Shown here: positions 33,818 through 45,112 of the stretch, piece by piece
Numbering within the stretch: the stretch's first letter is position 1
Layout of the letters: each line of letters begins with the position of its first letter
From: Termitomyces sp. T153
Lineage: Eukaryota > Basidiomycota > Agaricomycetes > Agaricales > Lyophyllaceae
Direction: 5' to 3'
Assembly: GCA_018296165.2 (NCBI GenBank)
Contig: JACKQL020000035.1
Coordinates: 520,172-584,171, forward strand
Length of the DNA stretch: 64,000 nt
The notes under the pieces: generated by a model
What the model was told of the DNA's origin: nothing
The model's input: the letters and a program-made list of their open reading frames with translations, nothing else
Databases searched by the model: none
Program-made: the position numbers and the translations under genes

Positions 33818-35375
33818 ACCTAACATCATAGAATACACATTTCATGTTAGGGAATATCAGCAATCAAATTCAAGTTAGATTCATGGTCAAAACATATTGT
33901 AGGTCATAAATCTTTCAAAGTCCTTCAAGAACTATAGTTTTCCTAGGGATATACACAGGCCAACTATTCTCCTTTTCAAAGAATAAGTAGAAACTTTTAA
34001 GAGTCAAAGAAATATGTTATGCCATTTGTTTGGCCATTTTGATCATAAAAATTCATTGTCCTAAACTTTTATTGATAAGAAATACATGCATGGAACATGC
34101 TTCTTCCTCAAAGAACAACCAGAAGTGTTGCTTGAAGAGGTACATTAAAAGACAGTACATTTCACATCAGTGATACTTGAAAAAGGCTGAAAATTGCCTG
34201 AAATATCAATCTTAATAGTTCAAAAGAACAATGGATTTATTGTACACATGCTATCAACCAAAGCTGTCTGTTATGCCATTTTTTTCCCATTCAAAGTGTG
34301 AAAAACAGCCATGTTACCCAAAAAGGAAGATTCTTGGTCAGCCTTACTCAGCAGAAAAGTCATCACATAGGCACAGCCACTTTCCCAGGAGTCATCCCAT
34401 ATATTATGAGCTATGCCCCATGCCTTTGGCATGGGCCTGTAGCTCTTGCTTCATCCCAGACCCAACCTCACTTCGTTCAGTTAGGTCCTCAATATTCTAC
34501 TCAATGCTTCATCCCAGACCCAACCTCACTTCATTCAGTTAGGTCCTTGTATTTCAAACTTAATGCTAAATCCCAGACCCAACCTCACTTCATTCGGTTA
34601 GGTCCTTGTATTTCAAACTTAATGCTAAGTCCCAGACCCAACCTCACTTTGTTTGGTTAGGTCCTTGTATTTCCAACTCAATGCCAAGTCCCAGACCCAA
34701 CCTCACTTCATTCGGTTAGGTCCTTGTATTTCAAACTTAATGCTAAGTCCCAGACCCAACCTCACTTTGTTCAGTTAGGTCCTTGTATTTCCAACTCAAT
34801 GCCAAATCCCAGACCCAACCTCACTTCATTTGGTTAGGTCTTTGTATTTCAAACTCAATGTTAAGTCCCAGACCCAACCTCACTTCATTCGGTTAAGTCT
34901 TTGTATTTCAATCTCAATGCTAAGTCCCAGACCCAACCTCACTTTGTTCAGTTAGGTCTTTGTATTTCAAACTCAATGCTAAGTCCCAGACCCAACCTCA
35001 CTTCATTCGGTTAGGTCCTTGTATTTCAAACTTAACGCTCAGTCCCAAACCCAACCTCACTTCATATAGTTATGTCTTTGTATTTTGTTGACTAAGTGTT
35101 GCTTTTCTCCTACAATTCAATACACTGAGATTCTATGTATAAACTAATCATGTATCTATATTACATTATTAACAAAATACTACAATGTCCACTGGTATAT
35201 ATTAGAGATGCTGAAAATTATAAAAGTTAGTACTAACCAAGCAATTCTTTAAATGGTCACACTTACATTTGTAAACCATTGATAATATCTATACTACATG
35301 GTCCAACTATATACATTAGGTGCTGAAGTTCATAGAAGTTAGCAATTTGTTGCCTGAATCCAACAAAAGTCACAC
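33818..35375. other. Inter-Helitron spacer, right part (3' side of H2)
   Basis: AT-rich and non-coding. It holds a leader (34340-34456) homologous to 20705-20816, the 59-bp array, and a duplicated TCACACTTACATTTGTAAACCATT segment (about 35260 and 35371) next to the helicase stop. A Helitron 3' hairpin and CTRR end were looked for but could not be fixed. Confidence 0.5.
34457..35090. repeat. Tandem array, 59-bp unit, eleven copies
   Basis: Units starting with CAGACCCAACCTCAC lie at 34457, 34515, 34574, 34633, 34692, 34751, 34810, 34869, 34928, 34987 and (as CAAACCC) 35046, nearly all exactly 59 bp apart. Each has ACCCAACC and GGTTAGGT arms about 12 nt apart, giving an imperfect 8-bp stem. It is related to the 61-bp array at 20817. 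Confidence 0.92.
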
Positions 35376-35940
35376 TTACATTTGTAAACCATTCAGGATT
35401 TCTTGATAGACAATATTTGCAGTCTTTCTTGATGTGTTTTCTGGGTCCAAAATCACTTTGATATGATCTCCTGATGTGCACTGAGAGAGTGCAACATAAA
35501 GTTGGCCATGTGAAAAAACTCCTGATTGAAGGTCCAATCCAACATGCTTGACTGATTGACCCTGAGACTTGTTGATTGTCATAGCAAAGGCCAATCGAAC
35601 TGGGAATTGTCTCCTGCACAATGGAATTGGCAAATCCTCTTCAGAGACATCCATGTTGATTCTTGGAATCAAAACAATTGATCCTGCAAACTTGGCATCC
35701 CCACTGATGATCTGACATCTGAGAACTCTAGTGCTGATGTGGGTGACAATCATTCTTGTCCTATTGCAAAGTTCTTTAATTGTATCCAGATTCCTGAGCA
35801 GCATAACAGGAACACCAATCTTCAGAGCCAATTTAGCTAAAGGCAAATTACTGGCTTTCAAAGAGTTGAGGTATTCCATTGGATACAATGTCAGGTCATT
35901 AACATTTCCATCATTAGACATGACAGAGTCTGCACTCTGC

Positions 35941-35945
35941 ATAAC
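35941..35945. repeat. Left target-site duplication ATAAC
   Basis: ATAAC occurs at 35941-35945 and again at 36944-36948 around the solo LTR. Confidence 0.85.
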
Positions 35946-36943
35946 TGTCACGACCCGCTCCCTAGACACTGCTCCCAACCCCTCCCGAGTTCCCGTCTAA
36001 CTCCCCTGAACCCGCCCACACTTTTGCACCCACACTGGATAACTCCGACGCTTCTCCGGCAAACCCCGACGGCAACTCCAACACCCTCTCCATAGCCATC
36101 AACACTCCCCCTGAAACCTTCCCCCACTGTTCCTGGCCACGTCATACATTCCTGACCCCCTACCCTAGTTTACCCAACCCGTCCCGGAGTATCACGACGT
36201 CCCCGGAGCGGCCATGCCCCCAACTGATCCCATCAGAATACTGCCGTGGCCCGACCTTGGATTGTACCTGACACCTGTTGACTCCGCACAGCTCCGTCGA
36301 CCCCCGCCACCATATCTGCCGCCCTCCGAGGTACCCAGTAGTCGGTATATAAGTCGTAGAATAACTCCTCGAACTTTAGTCTTGATATTACATTTACTGG
36401 TTTCCTATGTTTTGTCTCTCGTCTTGTCTCTATTCCTGTTTTTAAGTTTTGAATCTATCTTTTTTTCTCAGTCTCATCTTGTCTCCGTCTTGCCTCGACT
36501 GTACATATTTCCTTTGTTCCTCTAAAGTTCCCTTGCTCCCTACATCAGTATGAACTCCGCGCACACGCCACGACCTGAACATTCTTACGACAACTCCGAA
36601 CCTCGCTACCCACTCGGCCCCGGAACCCATCAAGCCCTGGTAATCCCCTATCCAGCTCTGACCCCACCCCCATCACCCAAGAAGCCTCCGCTTACCCCGC
36701 AATCTATTTGCGTGCCCACAAACTAGCCCTGACACCCGCCCTGGGTCAACAACCAGTACCTTTGGTCTTAGACTCCTCCAGACCATTCAGGACTTACTCA
36801 GGCCGCTCTCCCTAGGGACCCCCTCGCAAGCTTTCCCCACCTCTGCTCCAACTCTGGACGCCTGGTTATAAGCGCAGGACATCGCGTCCGCCTAGTAAGG
36901 ACTCGCCAGTGTACTGAGCCCCCATCATCAGCGGAACCTGACA
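35946..36943 (+). repeat. Solo LTR, family A, inside the H2 helicase gene
   Basis: TGTCACGACCCG to GGAACCTGACA (998 bp) with ATAAC on both sides. TATATAAG is at 36345-36352 and AGTCTTGATATTA at 36380-36392. Taking it out together with one ATAAC gives a continuous helicase reading (..GEEKV-MQSADSV..). It is CpG-rich against a CpG-poor host, so it is a later insertion that recombined to a solo LTR. Confidence 0.93.
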
Positions 36944-39740
36944 ATAACCTTCTCTTCTCCTAGATATTTCTGCAGAACCTCTGAGTTGATATCCTCTATA
37001 TCAGAGTTCTTGCCAGAAAGAATGGTTTAGTCCAGGTAATACTGATCATCTTGATAGTGATTAATATGAGGATAAGTGGAAGAGATTAATCCTTTGATAG
37101 AACTGTCATCACAGATTATAGTTGCAGGGAGTTGTACTGTTTCTCCAGGCCCAAGATTTTTTCCAGCACCAATATCTAACCATGCTGCATGAGCAGCATT
37201 ATCAGGAGTCTGATCCAATCTCATGTTTTGAACCAAATAGTGAACTTGAATCTGATCCCAAAGTCTTCCTCTTCTGAGTGAAGCAGCAATCATCTGCTGC
37301 CTGAGTCCCCATTGAATAACTGGAAGAGTTTGCCAAAAATCTCCTCCAAACACCACAGTCACTCCACCAAAAGGCACATCCTTTTCCAGGATGTCTCTGA
37401 ACCCTCAATCCACAGAGTCAATGGCATTTTTGTGTTGCATTAGAACTTCATCCCAAATGACAACTTTGGTCTGGAGTAAGAGTTGAGACAACTGAGTTCC
37501 TCTTTTGATATTGGCAATGGATGTATCCAGAGCAGGAATGGGAATTTTAAACCTTGAATGTGCAGTTCTACCACCCTCCAGCAATAAGGCAGCAATCCCA
37601 GATGATGCTACACATAATGCCACATCTCCATTGGACTGAACAGCAGAAGCTAAAGTGTTGCAGACAAATGTTTTGCCACATCCACCTGCACTGTGAATGA
37701 ATATCATCTTGCCCAAGTTGTTGTCCACAGAGTCCATAACTTCATTGAAGGCCCCCAGTTGTTCACCATTAAACCTGGCCTTGTTTTCATTCACCCTTCT
37801 CTTCAACTCCTCAACATCATAATCTGTTTCTTCTTGTAAAAGTCTATTCCCTAAAATTGTTTGATCAGTCCTAGAGTGAATTCTCTATACAATGGCTGGT
37901 TTACCTGGAATTACATTCCAAACTTGTTGAGGTTCTGGCATATTAGGAAAGTCTTGAAGAGTCTTGCAAAAATTCTTCAAGTTGTCATTGATCAGATGAA
38001 GGCCATAGTCATAAACATCTTGATTGGTAAAGACTCTATCTCTGTACTGCTGGATATTCTACAATCTGTGTCTAAGATCATTACAAATAGAGTGCTTGAA
38101 TTCATTCCATAGAGCCTCTGGAGTGGTAGGAGCACAGTGAAATAGTATAGTGCAAAAGAGCTGTCTGAGAGCTGATCCTGATTGGATTGGAGCAGCTCAG
38201 CAAGACATTGCCTCCATTCTGCATCATCTTCCAAAAGGCCAAGGGCCTTGCATGCCTCTTTGTAAGTAGGATAGGTGTGGCCATTGACTGTTCTAAGGTC
38301 AGCCCATGATTTTGCATTCATCACAACTGTCAGGAGCATCCTAAGGTAGAACCTTTCTCCCTGTCTGGGTGAAGCAAAGTACATCCTTCCAATAGCTGTT
38401 CCTCTTTGCCTCTCCTTCCAACTTCTTTAGAAGCTTCATAGACAAACTTGATTGGAAAGCTCTGATAAGTGGTGTTGTTATTAGGGACTCCGGCATTGGC
38501 TTCAAACCAAGCAGTGAGTGCAGTCTTGTCTGCATTAGGCCTGGCAGCTACAATCTCCAAAGGTTCATTATCCTGGAAGTAAACTTCATGCTGGCCTTCC
38601 AAATGAACAGGTAATCAATACACAGGAGGATATTCTCCATGCATGTTGAATTCAAAGATGTGCCAGCATGATTCAGCTGCAGAAATATATCTGGCACTGG
38701 TCTCTGGCAATTTCCAAAGTGGTCCTATCATGGCCTTTGTAGATGTACTTGTGAATGTATTTGATGGCTTCTACTGAAGCACAGACCTCCACATTAATGT
38801 GGCATTGATACTTGGCTGAGAGATAAGGATTGTATGGGACAACATCATGATTGTCATAATGATGACCATTCTTTTCAAAAAAGCACCCATTGTCAGGTCT
38901 GGCATATTGAGGATAACCATTTTCCCCATACTAAGTAGCTTCTTAAAATTCCTTTGGGTATCTTTTAGAACATTTGCCATCTACCATGCATTTAGCATTG
39001 GGTTTGGCAGCTCCACATAGACCATGACCATGTTAGTAGTAACAACCTAATAAAAAACTTAAGTAATGGGATTAAGAATTCAAACAAAGCCAATACCTGA
39101 TACAAATGAGGCTGAGCAACTGGATCTGGTATTTGAGCTGAGACAATAGAATCTACATGAGCTGCATTCTGTATCCTATAATGATGATGGAAAAAAATCA
39201 AGATATGCATATGTGGAAGTCCTCTCTTTTGGAATTCAATAGTATGAACATGAGCCACACAGCTGCCAAAGAGACCCTCTTTGATCTCCTTTACCACAGC
39301 ATTTTTCCTGAGTTCAAATACTCTGGCAACAATACCTGGTCGATCAGCAACTGTTTGTTTTTTTCCATTGACTGCAGGTTCCTTCAAGAGAGCTTCTTCA
39401 ATTTCTGACCACTTTGGATTGGCAGTCATAGTCAAGAAGAGATCAGGTTTTCCAAAATGCCTGCAGATAGCCATAGAGTCCTGGAATAATTGCTGCATTT
39501 GTCATTCACTTCCAGTATGGGAGGAAGGAAGAATAACACAATGGCTTTGTGGGATAACTGCCTCATCTCCAGCAGCAGCATCTACTACTCCCTGATAAAC
39601 CTCAGCTCTGATCTTCTTCTGATTGTGTCAAACCCAATTCAACTTGTATATTATAGAAGAAGATAGATGTATATGAATGGTTGGTTTACACATTCCTCAG
39701 TCTGATAGCAGATGCATTGGACATAGTCCTGACATATGCT

Positions 39741-40697
39741 ATGCCTGACCAAAGACTACAAAGGAGCATCAATGTGAGTTGCTCTGGCTCTACATGTACA
39801 CCTGCCCATGCTCACATAGGCTGCGTGTCTCTGCAGCCATCCGATGTTGACCACTTCAGTGACGAGGAGATTCTGGAGCGATACATGAATGCCCCTAGAA
39901 TAGATGGGGAACCTTACGTGAGACACTTGACACCCAAGACCATTGCCAAGCCAAGCCATATTACAGACGATGATCTTGACGAAGCAGCAGAGGCAAACGC
40001 GCTCAACCTGGTGTTTGCAAAGTCAACCATTCCTGTCCCCCGTGTTCGCCGTGTGGTTAAAACAAGCGAGTCTTTTCTTATCATTATGGACTACATTCCA
40101 GGTCGGTCGCTAGCTGAGGTGTGGCCTACCCTTTCAATTTGGCAAAAAATTGGCATGGCCTGGACTCTGCGTCATTACATTCATCAGCTCCGTCACCTGG
40201 AAGCCCCAAGCACAACACCCCCGGGTCCTATCAGTGTTAATGGGCCCCGGATTTGTCAATCACCTCTTTTTGGTCAAGTCAGACCTACCCGCGGCTCATT
40301 TGCCTCGTATGCGGCGGACCTTTCATATTTCTTTAATAAATGCCACAAAAAGGCATCGGACCGGAAAAACATACCATTGGACGATCCCTTGAGGGCAGAC
40401 AAGTTTGATGACTCAGAGGCACTCGTGCTGACGCATCACGATCTCAATCTGCGAAATATGATTTTGGGGGAGGATGGTCGCCTTTGGATCGTCGACTGGG
40501 GTTGGTCTGGATATTATCCTCGCTGGTTCGAATACATTGCAATGTGGGAACAAAATCAGCGGGAAGAGATCAGCGGGACCGATGACGAGTTTTGGAAGCG
40601 GCTGATCCCTTTTGTTGCTGGACCGTACTTTCGACACAAAGTTTGGTATGACTGGATGGCTCCGAGTTTGTATTATGGAGAGACTATTAGTAGATGA
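39741..40697 (+). CDS. APH-fold phosphotransferase family protein
   Basis: A single open frame encodes a protein of the aminoglycoside phosphotransferase / protein-kinase-like fold. The N-lobe begins HFSDEEILERYMNAP and includes VPRVRRVV and the hinge FLIIMDYIPGRSLAEVW. The catalytic Brenner motif is LTHHDLNLRNMIL (about 40428-40466) and the metal-binding motif IVDWGWSGYYPRWFEY follows. The stop is at 40697. Such genes are numerous in Agaricomycetes and their substrates are generally unknown. A likely first exon is 39741-39773 (MPDQRLQRSIN), with a 63-nt GTGAGT..CTGCAG intron (39774-39836) joining in phase at PSDVDHFSDEE; without splicing the frame is also open back to 39681. All key residues look intact and codon use is CpG-normal. 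It lies about 100 bp from the truncated end of Helitron H2. Confidence 0.85.
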   Translation: MPDQRLQRSINVSCSGSTCTPAHAHIGCVSLQPSDVDHFSDEEILERYMNAPRIDGEPYVRHLTPKTIAKPSHITDDDLDEAAEANALNLVFAKSTIPVPRVRRVVKTSESFLIIMDYIPGRSLAEVWPTLSIWQKIGMAWTLRHYIHQLRHLEAPSTTPPGPISVNGPRICQSPLFGQVRPTRGSFASYAADLSYFFNKCHKKASDRKNIPLDDPLRADKFDDSEALVLTHHDLNLRNMILGEDGRLWIVDWGWSGYYPRWFEYIAMWEQNQREEISGTDDEFWKRLIPFVAGPYFRHKVWYDWMAPSLYYGETISR

Positions 40698-41957
40698 GCC
40701 GGTCGTCTATTCGTCAAGATCAAGAGCTGACTACGGGATGGTGGCCCAGCCCTTTACTGTTATTGTTATCAATCATTTGGGTAAAAAGCTATTGAACAGG
40801 CTCTGCCCCAACCTCGTCGCCAACCAGTAGACCTGGCCCTGAGCTGCGATAAATTGGTCTACTGCAGAGCCAAAGCGGTCCAGACAATTGCTGGGGATCC
40901 AGCCCTGGGCTTCGAGACGTGCGAGGAGCACCCGGACAAATGTGCGGCACCCACTGATATCGGGATGATTGGTGATGAATACACTTGAGAATTGTATTTG
41001 GATGACATTCTCGACATCCTGGACAAGGATAGTAACGTGGGAAAGAAGTACAATCCGGACTGCACAGAGTGATGATTGGCTTATTTGGATAATTTCGGTC
41101 GATTAATCTTCAAAAAGAAGGATTGAGGAAGAGAGAGGCGAAATGAAACTCGGGTGCATACTCTACTTGAATATAAAGATTGCCATCTTGAATGACAACT
41201 GTATCATAGATGACTGAATATTCATTTCCGATACTGCTTAGATAGAGTCCATAGAGGCGCCTAGAAGTGATTAATAAAGATTTTAGGGAGGGTTTGGATG
41301 ATGTGAAAAAGGTGCACCAGTGAATAAGAGTTCTGCCCAATCGATCTCTGCGCGGTGTGGGCACATCACTAGAAACCCCATTGACGAAAGACATGTATAT
41401 CACGTGGGGAGCGAGGTGATTTCTACTTGAGTATCAACAATGGGAGAGTATGACCAGAGAGCGTGTGGACTTGAGCGGGACATCACAACGGCGGATTGCT
41501 TCTTGGCTCCGGACTCCCCAGTAGGGTAACCGCACGGCAGCCGTATCGCACGGTATGGTACGGACATATTGAACGGTGAATTACGGTCGCCACGGCCGTG
41601 CAACGGCCATGATGTTTGTTAACATTTGTTCCGTAAACCTGGCAGAAGTGGTCAAGGGTCCTCAGCTGAGAGCCACAGACAGTTCCTTGAATCAAGTAAA
41701 ACAACTACTATACCTTGAAGCCGATATAATGCGCAGGCTGGTTTCTGATTTCCACTTATTGTTTTTCCACTTTCTTGAATCACAGTGAGCTGAACAAAAA
41801 TTAGGGTGTTCTACACATGTGAAATTGCAATGGGATATATGAAGGAGCCTACGGTCTTAGTATTATATACCTCGAGTCGCTTGGTTCGAAATTTCAGTGT
41901 GACGGGGGCCCGAGGAAACAAGGGGCCTGAGAGGGGGGGTGAACGGACGAGTAATCT
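40698..41957. other. Intergenic region without a recognised gene
   Basis: Weak protein-like stretches occur on the plus strand near 40859-41070 (FETCEEHPDKCAAPTDIGMIG then a stop) and on the minus strand at 41110-41403. Neither has a recognisable motif. CpG content is normal and there are no clear repeat ends. Confidence 0.4.
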
Positions 41958-42029
41958 CGGGGTTTCCTGTTGGAAAAGGAACGTTTAAAATCAAATTAGA
42001 AAAAGATTTAGAGCATACACACCATTCGC
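41958..42029 (+). repeat. 72-bp dispersed repeat, copy 1 (coding-like)
   Basis: Matches 50290-50361 at most positions. Both copies keep the same open frame (GFPVGKGTF-K/R-IKLE..LEHTHHS), and most differences are silent or conservative. Confidence 0.6.
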
Positions 42030-42553
42030 CAGTCTTATTGGTTGTATCCTATGGATTGTTTGTTGTTTTCTGAAATCGGTTGTTCTCTACGGCCCCAGTC
42101 TCCAAGTCTCGCTGTAATCCTACTATCCCTCCAGTGCAATTATGTGCACTATGTCCAAGTGATAAGAGCTCAAGGCCTCCAAGTCAGACCTTAAAAGCTC
42201 GAGCCTAGCTGGGTTTTCAAATGTAGTATGCATCTTCCATTCCCTTTTAGAAACTGATACAAGCCAAGTGACGCTGTTAAACGCTGTGTTTGTGGCATCC
42301 TTTGTGTCGGCCGTTTTTGCGCAGTCACAAACAGATCAGCATGATCACCCGTTGTTCTCGAGCTAACGTATAGCCTCAGAGGATCATTTTGTTGAAAAAC
42401 TCTTGGTTCAGGAGAAATATAGTACACGTATTCACATGGAAAAAATACAGTTTTATACAGCAGCGAGAAACTTTTATGGATGTAAAGGTAGCATGGAGGA
42501 CAAGTGATATGAAGAAAACAGAAAGATGAATCGAGTAGAACAAAAGATATGTA

Positions 42554-42905
42554 TCACAACCCCAACTTGCGGTCAGCAGCAAACCCATTGTCAGAGGGCC
42601 CAGGCGTGTTATTTTGCTCCTCATTCCACGCTGATGTGGGCGTAGATTTCTCTGCTCTGACTGCCACACCCCATCCCTCTCTTACAACTCGAAAGAACTC
42701 GGGCTAGGTAAAGATAAATCGCGTCAGAGGCCACAGGAGCATTGATTGATAAAATGCTCACTATCTCAAACAGGCGAACGAGACGGTGATGTTGGGATTC
42801 TCTCGTAACTTGTCTCATTTGCTGAAGCGGCGATGGATGGGCCAGCGATGGAAGGACCATGGATACAGGAGTAACATGATGGGCCGAGATGGGAAGAGAC
42901 GAGGC
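42554..42905 (-). CDS. Candidate last two exons of an unrecognised gene (paralogue 1)
   Basis: Minus-strand exon 42905-42762 (48 codons, ends HHRLVRLFEI), an intron of 58 nt (GTGAGC..TTTACCTAG, 42761-42704), then exon 42703-42554 (49 codons and stop; begins PEFFRVVREGWGVAVRAE). Both junctions are in phase 0. The second exon is clearly related to 46499-46320. The first exon is preceded by an AG acceptor (TATTTTAG), so more exons probably lie upstream, but no in-phase partner was found. I do not recognise the family. Confidence 0.45.
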
Positions 42906-44666
42906 CTAAAATACACTCAATGAAAAAGGTCCTTCAAGATTAGGATGGATTTACAACAAGACGACGACGACAAAGTTCGTCGCGGGCAAACTACAAAGCC
43001 AGGTCAGAATATAGAGACAGAAAAGGACAATCACACTACGAACACTTTGAACGGCCATGTTGGATGGATCGTTCTGAAGCCTGGGAAGATGACGGCGCAA
43101 GTAGGGGTGATTACGCAAAGTGTTCCGGGTACGATAGTGAGAAAGTCTGCCAACGCGATCTTCGATGGCAGACTTTGCCCCGGAAGGTGAGGAGAAATTG
43201 AAAGAATGTGAAGGCCTGTAAAAAAAGGAAAAGGATTCTTCAGGCGACTTGGTAGACATGTGTAGGTATGAAGAAGTCGGAGGATGCAAGATCCACTTTG
43301 TCACGCTTACCGTGCTTCCAGAAAAAAAGACAGGTACCAATTTGCACAAACAGTGTAGTTACCTGCTCTCTACCGTTGGACTTCACTCCAAATAGAACTT
43401 CTCACCCATTTAACGAGAACTTCGTGCCTTATTCCACCTCTCGCCGTGCAATGAAACCCCATCCTCAAGATCATGTCATTTTGCTTTCGCTAACCAAAAT
43501 TGACGACTGCCAAATGAAATTTCAAGGTTCTATTCCCTGGTCCCAATGTCGGCCGCCTTCCATTCGAATTCCACTTAAACGGTTACTTTTGATCACCTCT
43601 GAATATTGAATCCTCACAAAGCTTGAGATTTTGGGTCGTATTTTAATTCGCCGGTTCTGCGCGGTTCTTGGGCCTGTTTGAAGTCATTATCTTCGAATTC
43701 TCCGATAGTCCGCACTCATCACGAACCTGTAAACCAATGTCGTCTGTTTGGAAAACTGGTTGTCATATCGAACTTGCAGGTCCTTCAATTAGACTGTTTC
43801 AAGTGATCATCTCATTCCATAAGATTTCTTGAGCTCTATGTAGCCTTTGACGGACAAGTATCTTCTCTTCGCTATCACCTCTTTTGAGCCCATTGCGAAA
43901 CAAGACGGGATTATTATATTTGGGCATGGCGCGCCCACGTGACCGCGGCGGACCCCGACAGTCTCCAACCGCACCTATGCAGCTATGCAGTGAGCTTCAG
44001 TCATAAGGCAGCCACACAAATTTTTCAGATGGGCCTCTACCTAGTCATAATGGCAAGTCTTGCAAGCACCCATCCAACCCAACCAGTACGGGGAAAGCAG
44101 TGCCCAAGGCAGCAACGCAAAAACCTATGGAGACCAGAGGAAACCGGGTCCTTACAGAGAAAGATTTCGTCGTGTAAACGCATGCCTGTCTGGGTCTCGG
44201 ACACCACACCTATCCCGCATAGTCAATGCAAGGTCACACCATAATCTGAACGAGACCTGCTTGAACCATCTGCACTTGCGAATTCGCAAACTTCTGTCCA
44301 GTAAGTGAGAATATCTCGCTGGAGGATATGAAAAGCGCCATACGTCAAACCTCGAGCTTTCTGCTAATCATTATTGCGTCTCGAATCGTATCTCGATTGT
44401 TGCTTTCTGCTACATCCTAGATGTGTTCCCAGCATCCTCTCAACCTCGACTTTGAGACTTTGAGACTTGGGAAATGGAATCAAATTGTCGACAATAAGTA
44501 TGTTCAGGTCAATGCACAGCGACCCGCTTGCTTGGTAGCAAAAATTGAAATTGTCCAGATCACTGACAACAATATTCGATGACTCCCCTTGATATGGTGG
44601 TAATTGTGAAGTTGTTACATCTTATGATATGCGTCACCAAGAGTCGCAAATGAGAGGAGGAAAGAC
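42906..44666. other. Region without a recognised gene
   Basis: Contains medium open stretches on both strands (for example minus 43349-42951 with a hydrophobic C-terminus, plus 43268-43609) but no motif, homologue or convincing splice chain that I can support. CpG is normal. Confidence 0.35.
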
Positions 44667-45112
44667 ATGGTTGCAGCTGCCTACCAACCATGCCACGGCC
44701 TGGCATATGACCTCAACTGGATACCCTATGTCATGGATCCTGAAGATCCTAGGGGACAGTGTCAATTCTACGATCTAGAAAATGGCTTTCCGCAAGGCGA
44801 TCCATCGGTGAATAGAAACCAGATTTATCAAAGGTAGTCAGGTTCAACGATAGAGACCCCGACGTAGATTCGGAGGTATCAAAGGAACGACGAAGGCTTG
44901 AAAAGTCGGCAAAGTGGTGGGTTGTTTCAAATTTGGAAGAGTGGGAAGATTCGGATGAATCGCTCCCAACTGAACTCCGCTCACGAAAGTCAACTCAATT
45001 TGAGACGATTCGAGCTTTTACTCTCTATATCTTACCGTCCATGAGATGGAAATACGGATACCCAGAAAGATTTTTCAAAATCCTCATTTTTTTTGACAAT
45101 CTTTTTTTTTGA
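44667..45112 (+). other. Candidate coding region, unrecognised, with a frame change
   Basis: ATG at 44667 opens 56 codons (MVAAAYQPCHGLAYDLNWIP..) ending in TAG at 44835. From 44837 another frame is open for about 90 codons to 45112 and is strongly protein-like (RDPDVDSEVSKERRRLEKSA, then WWVVSNLEEWEDSDESLP). This could be one gene with a missed intron or a frameshifted relic. No domain is recognised. Confidence 0.3.

Larger units (their letters stand above)
35376..39645 (-). pseudogene. H2: Helitron Rep (partial) and Pif1-type helicase
   Basis: The minus-strand copy is truncated at its 5' end near 39645. Rep has FLTMTANPKW (near 39420) and HUH GLPHMHI (about 39222-39202). A middle region (38602-37992) has the conserved segment LTAWFEANAGVPNN. 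The helicase has Walker A GGCGKT (near 37690-37670), WDEV (near 37455), FGGDFWQTLPV (near 37345) and, past the solo LTR, a C-terminal AFAMTINKSQGQS and LYVALSQCTSG (about 35600-35485), ending YQEILNGLQM. Helitron proteins nick one strand and unwind it for rolling-circle-like transposition. Stops occur near 37405, 37027 and elsewhere. The family is as in H1, but the two copies overlap only over about 1.1 kb. Confidence 0.88.

Noticed and set aside
34457..35090. CRISPR-like appearance of the 59-bp array
   Set aside because: Units are contiguous with no unique spacers, and the context is eukaryotic.
41880..41900. GGTTCGAAAT tRNA T-loop-like sequence
   Set aside because: No matching acceptor, D or anticodon stems could be drawn around it.
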